Origin: Pseudomonas putida
GTDB lineage: Bacteria > Pseudomonadota > Gammaproteobacteria > Pseudomonadales > Pseudomonadaceae
Length of the DNA stretch: 64,000 nucleotides
Assembly (NCBI RefSeq): GCF_025905425.1
Contig: NZ_CP109603.1
Location: 1,648,001 to 1,712,000, forward strand
Direction: 5' to 3'
Shown: piece after piece, positions 26,665-34,811 of the stretch
Position numbering within the stretch: the stretch's first letter is position 1
How the letters are laid out: each line of letters opens with the position of its first letter
Program-made: the position numbers and the translations under genes
The notes under the pieces: generated by a model
What the model saw: the letters and a program-made list of their open reading frames with translations, nothing else
What the model was told of the DNA's origin: nothing
Databases searched by the model: none

Positions 26665-27573
26665 TCAGGTGGCTTCGGGCAGGGCCGCGTCGGCTTTTTT
26701 CGGGGGGCGGACCGAGCCGATGTACACCGCCACAATGGTCAGTAAAGCGCCGCACACCTGTAGCGTCGAGTTGGCCTTGCCGAGGAACGCGATGTCGATG
26801 AAGTAAGTGATCACCGGTTCCAGCAGCAGGATCAAACCGGCCAGGCCCAGGCTGATCGCGCCAATCGACCGGTTGACCAGCAGCCAGCCCACGAACTGCA
26901 CCAGCACGCCATAGATCACCAGCATCAGCCAGGTTTGCCCATCCTTGATCGCCAGGCTTTCACCGTTGGCCAGGGCGTAGCCCAGCAGTACCAGTGCAGC
27001 CCACAGGCTCAGGTTGAGCATTTGTGCGACCTTGTCGCCACCGCCGTCCGGCAACTGGGTGTTGACCTTGAGGAAATACACGCAAATCGCGTAGGCCAAC
27101 CCAGACAGCACCCCGTAGATGACACCCTTCATGCCCAGCGCACTGCCCATTTCCGGCATCAGCAGCAGGTACAGCCCGATGAAGGCCAAGGTGATCGAGA
27201 CGAGGAAGTTGACCGAGGGTTTTTCCTTGAGTAGGTAAAAACCCAGGAAGGTCATGAAAAACACCTGGCAATTGGTCAGGATCGACCCGATGCCAGGGCC
27301 GACGATGTAGATGCTCTGGTGCCAGAGCGCCAGGTCGATGGCCAGGAACACGCCGGCAAGCGCCGTGTACAGCTGCGCCTTGAACCCCTTGAGCAAGACC
27401 GGGGTGCGGCGGATTTTGAGCAGCAGGTAGAACAGGATGGAGGCAAATAACATCCGGTAGAAGCCAGCGCCGCCGGCACCGATCTGGGCGAATGCGACGG
27501 TCAAGGCAGAAAGGCTGAGCATCAACCCACCGAACGTCAGTTCGAGGATGGCGCGGTTGTTGTTGGTCGACAT
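26665..27573 (-). CDS. EamA-family (DMT superfamily) transporter
   Basis: 302 residues from MSTNNNRAILELTF (27573; an upstream MPP codon pair at 27582 is also possible). Ten membrane helices in two EamA repeats. It is divergent from an AraC regulator 113 bp away, which probably controls it. Related proteins export amino acids or metabolites. Substrate is unknown. Confidence 0.85.
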   Translation of the reverse strand: MSTNNNRAILELTFGGLMLSLSALTVAFAQIGAGGAGFYRMLFASILFYLLLKIRRTPVLLKGFKAQLYTALAGVFLAIDLALWHQSIYIVGPGIGSILTNCQVFFMTFLGFYLLKEKPSVNFLVSITLAFIGLYLLLMPEMGSALGMKGVIYGVLSGLAYAICVYFLKVNTQLPDGGGDKVAQMLNLSLWAALVLLGYALANGESLAIKDGQTWLMLVIYGVLVQFVGWLLVNRSIGAISLGLAGLILLLEPVITYFIDIAFLGKANSTLQVCGALLTIVAVYIGSVRPPKKADAALPEAT

Positions 27574-27685
27574 GGGGGGCATCCGTTGGTCAGTTCCTGT
27601 TTTAGGCGTGATAACGTAGCCAACGGCCCCTGAAACGTATTGTAAAAAACTGGACAGCGGGTGGCTGAGCAAGGGAGTGGGGCAG

Positions 27686-28504
27686 GTGTTGAGCAAGGAC
27701 TTCACTACGTTCAGGCGTATACCCGAAGGAGGGTGTGAACTCCTGACGGCGCGTTACAGCAACCAGGCGTTCGGGCGTCACTCGCATGACCGTTATGCCG
27801 TGGGCGTCATCAGCGCGGGCATGGAGCGCCTTTACTACCGCGGCCGCCATGACCTTGGCGGGCCGGGGAGTGTGGTCACCATCAGCCCCGGGGAGATCCA
27901 CGACGGCTTACCCGCCCATGAGCAGGGCTGGATGTACCGCATGCTGTATGTGGACCCGCAATGGCTCAATCGCACCCTGCTACCGAAGCAGGCGAGTGAT
28001 TTCATCCACCTGTTCAGCACGGCTTTTGCCGAACACCCGCGACTGGCCCTCACATTTGCGCATCATCATCAGGCGATCGAGGTTTCGCAGTGTGCGCTTG
28101 AGCGGGAAAGCCTGTTGCTGGAGCTGCTCCCTTTGCTGTTCGCGTCCAGCGGCCTGTGCGATGCAACGGCCGACGCCAGTGAGAAGCAGGCCGTACAGCA
28201 GGTGCGGCACAAGCTCGAAGAGGAATACGACCAGCCAGTCTCGCTGGAACATTTGGCCAGCCTGGTGGGCCTTGAGCCGTTGTATTTGATCCGGGTGTTC
28301 AAGAAGAGCGTGGGCATTTCGCCCCACAGTTACCAGATTCAGGTCAGGGTCGCCCACGCCCAGCGTCTGTTGCGCGCGGGCGTGGGCATTGCTGATGCCG
28401 CCATCGCGTGCGGGTTCTTCGACCAGAGCCACTTGAACCGGGCATTCAAGAAAGTGGTGGGGCTCACGCCGGGCAGTTTTCGTAGCGGGTATTCGCAGGT
28501 TTGA
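27686..28504 (+). CDS. AraC-family regulator with N-terminal cupin
   Basis: About 272 residues from GTG 27686 (AAGGGAG 8 nt upstream); GTG 27677 is too close to the ribosome site. The N-terminal AraC-type cupin has the histidine pattern FGRHSHDRYAVGVI...SPGEIHDG. The C-terminal double HTH is SLEHLASLVGLEPLYLIRVFKKSVGISPHSY and GIADAAIACGFFDQSHLNRAFKKVVG. It probably controls the divergent EamA exporter. This cupin-AraC/EamA pairing is common in Pseudomonas. Confidence 0.87.
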   Translation: MLSKDFTTFRRIPEGGCELLTARYSNQAFGRHSHDRYAVGVISAGMERLYYRGRHDLGGPGSVVTISPGEIHDGLPAHEQGWMYRMLYVDPQWLNRTLLPKQASDFIHLFSTAFAEHPRLALTFAHHHQAIEVSQCALERESLLLELLPLLFASSGLCDATADASEKQAVQQVRHKLEEEYDQPVSLEHLASLVGLEPLYLIRVFKKSVGISPHSYQIQVRVAHAQRLLRAGVGIADAAIACGFFDQSHLNRAFKKVVGLTPGSFRSGYSQV

Positions 28505-28565
28505 ATTCCCAGGCGTACGGGTATGATGTCTGCAGCGTAAACAGACCTACAGGCCCAGGGCAAAA

Positions 28566-28724
28566 ATGAACCGTCGTAAAAAGATCAAACAGTTGATGCA
28601 GGCGCATGCCAAGAAAGCCAGCGCCAAGCTGGCGCCGAAAAGCAAGCCCAAGTACATCAGCAAAGCCGACCGGTTGAAGCTGGCCGAGGCTGCCGAGGCT
28701 GAAGCTACAGCCTCGCAGAGCTGA
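28566..28724 (+). CDS. DUF2986 small basic protein
   Basis: 52 residues, too short for most gene callers' default cut-offs. It starts MNRRKKIKQLMQAHAKKA at ATG 28566, with CAGGG 7 nt upstream. The pattern (MNRRKKIKQ...AKLAPKSKPKYISKADRLKL) matches the DUF2986 family of small proteobacterial proteins. It is very lysine-rich at the N-terminus and has an alanine/glutamate tail. Function is unknown. Confidence 0.72.
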   Translation: MNRRKKIKQLMQAHAKKASAKLAPKSKPKYISKADRLKLAEAAEAEATASQS

Positions 28725-28756
28725 TCGGCTTGGAATGATTGCCGGGCGCTTACCCG

Positions 28757-29152
28757 TTAACGGCGATAGTAACGGTGATCGTCCTGGTAACGGTGATGCA
28801 TGGCCCGTTCATGGCGGCGCTCCCAATCACGCCGGCGTTCCCAATCGCGTCGGCGCTCAGCCTCGCGGCGGGCTTGTTCCCGGCGCCATTGATCGCGTCG
28901 CCAGTCGCCTCTGCGATCGTGCCAACGATCATCGTCCCAATCGCGGTCATCATGGGCGAGCAAAGGCGCTGTGTGCTCCCCCGCCAGGCTGGCCACGGTG
29001 GGCCAAGGGTTTGCTGCCGGTTGCAGCGGAGCCTGAACGGCTGCGGCAGGGGCGGCGGCGTTCGCGGTTTTAAACTGTGATGCGGATGCCGAGCCCACCG
29101 CCGCGAAGGTGAACAGGCTGAGAAGCATCAACCGTGCGACATGCATTTTCAT
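28757..29152 (-). CDS. Secreted Arg/Trp/Asp-rich small protein
   Basis: 131 residues from ATG 29152 (an ATG two codons later is possible). The signal peptide MKMHVARLMLLSLFTFAAVGSASA is clear. The mature part has an Ala/Pro-rich linker, then a low-complexity tail of repeated RRDWERR and HDDRDWDDDRW units ending HHRYQDDHRYYRR. The repeats suggest a polyelectrolyte or nucleic-acid/metal-binding periplasmic protein, but no function is established. Confidence 0.7.
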   Translation of the reverse strand: MKMHVARLMLLSLFTFAAVGSASASQFKTANAAAPAAAVQAPLQPAANPWPTVASLAGEHTAPLLAHDDRDWDDDRWHDRRGDWRRDQWRREQARREAERRRDWERRRDWERRHERAMHHRYQDDHRYYRR

Positions 29153-29240
29153 GAGCGAAGCCAACCTCTGGTTACTATTTGCCTGTGCACATAGACCTTT
29201 AAATAGGGAAAAGTTCTAGATGCGTAGGGTTTGATTGCTT

Positions 29241-29485
29241 TGGCGCCTATGAGATCGAGCGCCGCCCGCGCGGCGCATCGCGACGCAAGGCCGCTCCCAC
29301 ATTTGTTTCGGGCCAATTATTTCTGTGACATGGGCGCGCGCGCCTTGGCGCATGGCTGGATATCGAGTCGGGCAAACAAAGCGGTCGCGCGCAGATGCGA
29401 CAGACCTCACTGGCCCGAAACAAATGTGGGAGCGGCCTTGCGTCGCGATGCGCCGCGCGGGCGGCGCTCGATCTCATAGGCGCCA
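29241..29485. repeat. 75-bp perfect inverted repeat around a 95-nt centre, REP-related
   Basis: Positions 29241-29315 and 29411-29485 are exact reverse complements over 75 bp. They include the REP-like core GGCCGCTCCCACATTTGTT. The centre (29316-29410) is unrelated sequence with a GC-alternating run. Short open frames inside are mirror artefacts. It occupies most of the 372-bp gap between the secreted protein (start 29152) and the haem oxygenase (stop 29525). See findings. Confidence 0.95.
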
Positions 29486-29524
29486 GAAAACCCCAGCCAA
29501 GCACCTCTCAGCCGCAACGCAATA

Positions 29525-30121
29525 TCAACCCCCACCCGCCACAAACACAGCCCGCAAATGCCGCCGATAACTGTCAAACGCCGCAATAACCCCGGCAACC
29601 ACCTCCGCTTCCTCTTCCTCCTCCAGCACCAGCCCATCAAGCTTGGCGACAAACTCCCGCCAGTGCAGGCCGCGGCCCTCGGGATGCGGGGCCAGGTGCC
29701 GAGCGCCCTGATTACCGTCCAGCCCCAGACGCTGGGTCTGTTTGAACAAGAACGCCGCCCCCAGGTTCGACCCTTCGCTGCAGTACAGCCAGCCCAGTGC
29801 CTGGGCAGGGCTGGCACTGACCTGCTGCGGTAGGCAGGGCAGCGCCAGGCCAAGGTCTCGTAAATCGGTTTCGACCGCATCGAAGCGTGACAGCTGCACC
29901 AGCCCCGGCAGGCGTTGGTTGAGTTGCTCGTCGCGGTACAGCGCCGTCAGGCTGCCATGGAAATGGTGTTGCACCTGCAGGAAGCGGGCATAGCGCTCAA
30001 GGTCCTCGAAGGGGCGTGCGGCCATGACCAGTTCATCGACACGGTCATGGTCGCGGCTGCTGGAGGCTTTCAGGCGCGCGCAGCGGCCGGGCTCGGTGAC
30101 GCGCGTGGCGGGTGCAGTCAT
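29525..30121 (-). CDS. Biliverdin-producing haem oxygenase
   Basis: 198 residues. The haem-ligand histidine is H25 in SSRDHDRVDELV, and the distal helix GSNLGAAFLFKQ (the family's glycine-rich kink) is present. Length and pattern match HemO/BphO-type bacterial enzymes that convert haem to biliverdin, CO and iron. No bacteriophytochrome or haem-uptake gene adjoins it, so iron recovery and chromophore supply both remain possible. Confidence 0.85.
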   Translation of the reverse strand: MTAPATRVTEPGRCARLKASSSRDHDRVDELVMAARPFEDLERYARFLQVQHHFHGSLTALYRDEQLNQRLPGLVQLSRFDAVETDLRDLGLALPCLPQQVSASPAQALGWLYCSEGSNLGAAFLFKQTQRLGLDGNQGARHLAPHPEGRGLHWREFVAKLDGLVLEEEEEAEVVAGVIAAFDSYRRHLRAVFVAGGG

Positions 30122-30259
30122 CAGGGATTTCCATGTCGAGGTGGCGAGAGGGGCATGGTAATGAGATCCCTCAACCCAGCAAACGATCCTGCCCTGCCGA
30201 AAATAATCGGCAGTGATTTATCATGCAGTCCTTTCGTCATTACCCCAAGGAGTCTGCCC

Positions 30260-30751
30260 ATGAGCGCCCCCCAGTTCCGCAACCCCGTGCCCGCAGACGC
30301 TGAACGCTGCTACGCGATCGAAATCGGCGCCTATGAAGGGGATGAAGCGGCAACCCTGGAAAAAATCCGCACCCGCATCGCGCAGTACCCGGAGGGCTTC
30401 CTGATACTCGAAGCCGAGGGCGAGATCGTCGGCTTCATCAACAGTGGCTGTGCGCATGAAGTGGTCATGTCCGACGAAGCCTTCAAGGAGCTGGTCGGCC
30501 ATGACCCGGCGGCGCCGAACGTGGTGATCATGTCGGTGGTGGTCGACCCTGCACACCAGGGCAAAGGCTACGCGAAGCGGCTGATGAACGCGTTCATTCA
30601 GCGCATGAAGGCGCAGGGCAAGCAGACCATCCACCTGATGTGCAAAGAGCAGCATGTCGCGCTGTACCGCAAGCTGGGTTACGCCTACGTGCAGCCGTCG
30701 CCGTCCGACCACGGTGGCATGGCCTGGCACGAAATGCTCATGACCCTCTGA
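30260..30751 (+). CDS. GNAT-family N-acetyltransferase
   Basis: 163 residues from the ATG at 30260 (CCAAGGAG upstream). It has the acetyl-CoA P-loop VVVDPAHQGKGYAKRLM and the C-terminal YRKLGYAYV, a canonical GNAT core that resembles aralkylamine-type acetyltransferases. Substrate is unknown. It converges with the APC permease, 3 bp between stops. Confidence 0.85.
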   Translation: MSAPQFRNPVPADAERCYAIEIGAYEGDEAATLEKIRTRIAQYPEGFLILEAEGEIVGFINSGCAHEVVMSDEAFKELVGHDPAAPNVVIMSVVVDPAHQGKGYAKRLMNAFIQRMKAQGKQTIHLMCKEQHVALYRKLGYAYVQPSPSDHGGMAWHEMLMTL

Positions 30752-30754
30752 TCG

Positions 30755-32128
30755 TTACTCGGCTATCTGCAGCTCGGGCAGTTTCACCCGAAACGCCCGG
30801 GTCAGCCCAAGCAGGCAGACGAACCCCGCGCCCATCCAGCACAGCCCGATGGTGAAGGACAGGCTCGACAGGCTGCTCCACAGCCAGAGCGTGCTGAGAA
30901 ACCCCAGCCCCGGTACTACGCCATACAGCAGGCAGTTGCGCGTGCCGCGCAGCTTCTGGTCGACCAGGTAGTGCTTGACCACGGCCAGGTTGACGGCCGA
31001 AAAGGCGAACAGTGCACCGAAGCTGATCATGTTGGCGACGGTGTCGAGGGTGATGAACAGTGCGATCAGCGAGAGCAGGCTGACCAGCATGATGGCGGCG
31101 GCCGGTACGCGCTTTTTCGTCACCAACTGGCCGAACACCTGTGGCAACGCCCCATCGCGGCCCATGGCGAACAGCACCCGCGACACACTGGCCTGGGAGA
31201 CCATGGCCGAGGCGAAGCAACCGGCCACGTAGGTGGCGGTAAACGCCGTCACTAGCAGCTCACCGCCCACCCGGCGCATCACGTCCACCGAGGCTGAGTC
31301 GGGGTCGGCGAAGGTGCTCCACTCGGGGAAGACCATCTGCGCGCAGTACGACACCACCAGAAACAGCAGGCCACCGATCAGCGACACGGCCATGATCGCC
31401 ATCGGGATGCGATACGTCGGGTTGCTGGTCTCCTCGGCCATGGTCGAGACCGCGTCGAAGCCCAGAAACGACAGGCACAGCACGGCGGCGCCGGTCATGA
31501 TCAGCGGCACGCTGAAGCCCTCGTGGTGGAAGGGGGCAAGCAGTGACACCGGCGCCGACTGGCCGGCCAGGTTGCTGATGGACAAGCCGACGAACACGAT
31601 GATGAACACCAGCTGGACAACGACCAGAATCCAGTTCACCCGGGTGATGGACTCGATACCAATCAGGTTCAGAAAGGTCACCAGGGCGATGGAGCCGGCG
31701 ACCCACACCCAGGCGTGGATGGCCGGGAAGTATTCCGACATGTAGATGCCGATCAGCAGGTAACTGAGCAACGGCAGGAAAATGTAATCGAGCAGCAGCG
31801 TCCAGCCGGTGATGAAGCCGATGTGGGTACCGAAGGCCTTGCGGGTGTAGGTGTACACGGACCCGGAGTAGGGGTGCGCCTGCACCATACGGCCATAGCT
31901 GTAGGCGGTCAGCAGCATCGCGGCGAGCGTCAGCAGGTAGGCGGTGGGCAAGTGCCCTTTGGTCATCTGGGTGACCAGGCCATAAGTGGTGAACACCGCC
32001 AGTGGCACCATGTAGGCAAGGCCGAAGAGCACCAGGGCGCTCAACCCCATGGACTTTCGAAACCGGCCTGAAGGCGTGGATTGAGGCAAGGCGTGGGCGG
32101 GTTGGGCTGTAGTTGTTGTTGTATGCAT
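30755..32128 (-). CDS. APC-superfamily permease, PuuP-like (putrescine/amine uptake)
   Basis: 457 residues from the ATG at 32128 (CAGGAGTTAG upstream) with twelve membrane helices. The sequence (FRKSMGLSALVLFGLAYMVPLAVFTTYG and GYSGSVYTYTRK-like AHPYSGSVYTYTRKAFG) resembles PuuP putrescine importers. It is divergent from a LuxR regulator and an aminotransferase-dehydrogenase pair, which supports uptake of an amine or polyamine. The exact substrate is inferred from neighbours. Confidence 0.8.
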   Translation of the reverse strand: MHTTTTTAQPAHALPQSTPSGRFRKSMGLSALVLFGLAYMVPLAVFTTYGLVTQMTKGHLPTAYLLTLAAMLLTAYSYGRMVQAHPYSGSVYTYTRKAFGTHIGFITGWTLLLDYIFLPLLSYLLIGIYMSEYFPAIHAWVWVAGSIALVTFLNLIGIESITRVNWILVVVQLVFIIVFVGLSISNLAGQSAPVSLLAPFHHEGFSVPLIMTGAAVLCLSFLGFDAVSTMAEETSNPTYRIPMAIMAVSLIGGLLFLVVSYCAQMVFPEWSTFADPDSASVDVMRRVGGELLVTAFTATYVAGCFASAMVSQASVSRVLFAMGRDGALPQVFGQLVTKKRVPAAAIMLVSLLSLIALFITLDTVANMISFGALFAFSAVNLAVVKHYLVDQKLRGTRNCLLYGVVPGLGFLSTLWLWSSLSSLSFTIGLCWMGAGFVCLLGLTRAFRVKLPELQIAE

Positions 32129-32275
32129 TGCTAACTCCTGAAATCGGATGCAGGACGCCGCGGTATGCGAGTGGGCTCGATACCGGTGAGGGTCATGAAA
32201 GGAGGCTGGGCCAGCTTGGGTTGCGCAGCCCTCAGGGGTGGGGCCGGACGATGCTCCCACACCCCGGTCGCGCTC

Positions 32276-32337
32276 GAAATCACCCTTTGGGGTGAGCCGC
32301 TCGTCGCCTGAAAACGCTCACCCCAAAGGGTGATTTC
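32276..32337. promoter_or_regulatory. Double palindromic operator between permease and LuxR regulator
   Basis: Two 22-bp arms, 32276-32297 and 32316-32337, are perfect reverse complements with an 18-nt spacer. Each arm itself contains the palindrome CACCCTTTGGGGTG, so four half-sites are stacked with centres 40 bp apart. It lies between divergent genes, as expected of a pair of operator sites for the neighbouring regulator. A transcription terminator is unlikely at this place. Confidence 0.75.
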
Positions 32338-32352
32338 GGTCGCTGCCTGGCC

Positions 32353-33267
32353 ATGGGAGTATCTGCAAACAACGCGCCGCCCCAACGGCGATACCGCTTT
32401 CCCGCTACCGGCAGAATTCCAGTGAGCAGAGATCGATTGGTTTCAGAACAGTGGTTCGAGCACATTGCCAAGGTGACCGACACGATTGGCCAGCCGGGCT
32501 TTGCCGCCACCTTGTTCGGTGCGCTTGGGGTCATTCGGCCCATCCAGGCCACTACGGTCTACCTCTACCCCCATGACGGCATGCCGTGCGCGCTGTTCGA
32601 GCAGCACGACAAAGCGCCCTGGCTGCCAGAAGGCAACGTCAGCCGCTACCTCTCCGGGTTCTATCTGCTCGACCCTTTTTATGGGGCCTGCGTGGAGCAG
32701 GTCGAGTCTGGCTGCTATGGCTTGTTCGATGTGGCGCCTGACCACTTCGAAGTGAGTGAGTACTACCAGTCGTTCTACCGCCATTCGCACCTGGAGGATG
32801 AGCTCAACTACATCCTGCAGATCGCGCCTGGCCAGAGCCTGGCGGTGTCGCTGGCCTTCACCGACAAATTGGATGCACCAAGCCGTGACCTGTTCGGGCG
32901 CATCACGCCCTGGGTGCTGGCGGTGCTCAACAAGCACTTTGCCGGGCTGGGCAGCCACGGTGGGCGTTTCGAAAACGTTCTGGAGCAGCGCATCCATGCC
33001 GCGCTCAACAACTTTGGCAGCTCGTTGCTGACCGAGCGCGAATGCCGCATCGCCCAGCTCATCTTGCGTGGCCACTCGACCAAGTCCCTGGCCGAGCGCC
33101 TTGGGGTTTCGGAAGACACCATCAAGTCCCACCGCAAGCATGTCTACGCCAAGCTCGACATCGGCACGCAGTCCGAACTGTTCTCCTTGTTCATCGACGC
33201 GCTGGCCAATGCCCAGGGCGTGCTGGGCAAGGACCCGCTGGAAAGCTACATGGGCAAGCTGCGCTGA
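32353..33267 (+). CDS. LuxR-type HTH regulator of the amine-catabolism cluster
   Basis: 304 residues from ATG 32353; a GTG at 32422 is an alternative and the ribosome site is weak for both. The C-terminal LuxR HTH is clear (LTERECRIAQLILRGHSTKSLAERLGVSEDTIKSHRKHVYAKL). The N-terminal 200 residues form a GAF-like sensing region without receiver or autoinducer signatures. It precedes the aminotransferase by 44 nt and probably controls it and the divergent permease. Confidence 0.85.
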   Translation: MGVSANNAPPQRRYRFPATGRIPVSRDRLVSEQWFEHIAKVTDTIGQPGFAATLFGALGVIRPIQATTVYLYPHDGMPCALFEQHDKAPWLPEGNVSRYLSGFYLLDPFYGACVEQVESGCYGLFDVAPDHFEVSEYYQSFYRHSHLEDELNYILQIAPGQSLAVSLAFTDKLDAPSRDLFGRITPWVLAVLNKHFAGLGSHGGRFENVLEQRIHAALNNFGSSLLTERECRIAQLILRGHSTKSLAERLGVSEDTIKSHRKHVYAKLDIGTQSELFSLFIDALANAQGVLGKDPLESYMGKLR

Positions 33268-33311
33268 GCGCAGTTGCCTCGCATGACCCACACCCACAAG
33301 GAAAACCGCCA

Positions 33312-34694
33312 ATGAACGCGCCTTTTGCCCCCAAACGCCAGACCCGTGATTACCAGGCCGCCGACGCCGCGCACCACATCCATGCCTTCCTTGACCAGAA
33401 GGCGCTCAATGCCGAAGGCCCGCGGGTCATGGTCGGTGGCGAACGGCTGCACCTGTGGGACAGCGAAGGCAAGCGTTACCTGGACGGCATGTCGGGCCTG
33501 TGGTGCACCCAGCTGGGTTACGGCCGCAAGGACCTGACCGCTGCGGCTGCCGCGCAGATGGACCAGTTGGCCTACTACAACATGTTCTTCCACACCACCC
33601 ACCCGGCGGTGATCGAACTGTCCGAGTTGCTGTTCAGTTTGCTACCTGGCCACTACAGCCACGCGATCTACACCAACTCCGGGTCCGAGGCCAACGAAGT
33701 GCTGATCCGCACCGTGCGCCGTTACTGGCAGGTAGTGGGTCAGCCGACCAAGAAGATCATGATCGGCCGCTGGAATGGCTACCACGGCTCGACCCTGGCG
33801 GCCACCGCCCTGGGCGGCATGAAGTTCATGCACGAGATGGGCGGGCTGATCCCGGACGTGGCGCACATCGACGAGCCGTACTGGTACGCCCAGGGTGGTG
33901 AGCTCACGCCGGCCGAGTTTGGCCGACGCTGCGCCCTGCAACTGGAGGAGAAGATTCTCGAACTGGGGGCGGAAAACGTCGCAGGGTTTGTCGCCGAACC
34001 CTTCCAGGGCGCCGGGGGCATGATCTTCCCACCGGAAAGCTACTGGCCCGAGATCCAGCGGATCTGCCGCCAGTACGACGTGCTGCTGTGTGCCGACGAA
34101 GTGATCGGTGGTTTTGGCCGCACCGGCGAGTGGTTTGCCCATGAGTATTTCGGTTTCGAGCCGGACACGCTGTCGATTGCCAAGGGCCTGACCAGCGGCT
34201 ATGTGCCCATGGGCGGCCTGGTGCTGAGCAAGCGCATCGCCGAAGCGCTGGTGGAGCGTGGCGGGGTGTTCGCCCACGGCCTGACCTACTCAGGCCACCC
34301 GGTGGCGGCGGCGGTGGCCATCGCCAACCTCAAGGCGCTGCGCGATGAAGGCATTGTGCGCCAGGTGAAGGACGACACCGGGCCGTATCTGCAACGCATT
34401 CTGCGCGAAGTGTTCGCCGATCACCCGTTGATTGGCCAGGTGCAGGGGGCCGGCCTGGTGGCGGCGTTGCAGTTCGCTGAACATAAGCCGACCCGCAAGC
34501 GCTTTGCCAACGAGAACGACCTGGCCTGGCAATGCCGTACGTTCGGCTTCGAGGAAGGCCTGATCATTCGCTCGACCCTGGGCCGGATGATCATGGCGCC
34601 AGCGCTGGTCGCCAACCGCGCCGAGCTGGACGAGCTGGTCCACAAGACACGCATCGCCGTGGACCGCACTGCCCGGTTGGCAGGCAGGCTCTGA
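33312..34694 (+). CDS. Class III omega-aminotransferase, SpuC-like
   Basis: 460 residues from ATG 33312 (AAGGAAAACC upstream). It is a fold-type I PLP enzyme: DSEGKRYLDGMSGLWC, TNSGSEANE, ADEVIGGFGRTG, and the Schiff-base lysine K291 in SIAKGLTSGY. The sequence pattern is close to Pseudomonas SpuC (putrescine/pyruvate aminotransferase). With the downstream aldehyde dehydrogenase it would turn a diamine or amino alcohol into the amino acid via the aldehyde. Substrate is inferred. Confidence 0.87.
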   Translation: MNAPFAPKRQTRDYQAADAAHHIHAFLDQKALNAEGPRVMVGGERLHLWDSEGKRYLDGMSGLWCTQLGYGRKDLTAAAAAQMDQLAYYNMFFHTTHPAVIELSELLFSLLPGHYSHAIYTNSGSEANEVLIRTVRRYWQVVGQPTKKIMIGRWNGYHGSTLAATALGGMKFMHEMGGLIPDVAHIDEPYWYAQGGELTPAEFGRRCALQLEEKILELGAENVAGFVAEPFQGAGGMIFPPESYWPEIQRICRQYDVLLCADEVIGGFGRTGEWFAHEYFGFEPDTLSIAKGLTSGYVPMGGLVLSKRIAEALVERGGVFAHGLTYSGHPVAAAVAIANLKALRDEGIVRQVKDDTGPYLQRILREVFADHPLIGQVQGAGLVAALQFAEHKPTRKRFANENDLAWQCRTFGFEEGLIIRSTLGRMIMAPALVANRAELDELVHKTRIAVDRTARLAGRL

Positions 34695-34738
34695 GGCAAA
34701 GGGGCGCCAGGCCGCTTCCACAAGTGCACGCGGATCCT

Positions 34739-34783
34739 CTGTGGGAGCGGCCTTGCGCCGCGAATGGGCTGCACCGCAGCCCA
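34739..34783. repeat. REP-like repeat between aminotransferase and dehydrogenase
   Basis: GTGGGAGCGGCCTTGCGCCGCGAATGGGCTGC... is a single REP unit. It lies inside the 117-bp gap of an otherwise co-directional gene pair and may modulate mRNA stability. Confidence 0.65.
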
Positions 34784-34811
34784 CCATCCAAGACAGTCGT
34801 AGGGAATGCAA

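Noticed and set aside
29216..29504. Several short frames on both strands with near-identical proteins
   Set aside because: They are mirror translations of the 75-bp inverted repeat, not genes.
29216..29510. CRISPR array or direct-repeat array
   Set aside because: The arms are inverted, not direct, and there is only one pair; no regularly spaced direct repeats occur anywhere in the window.
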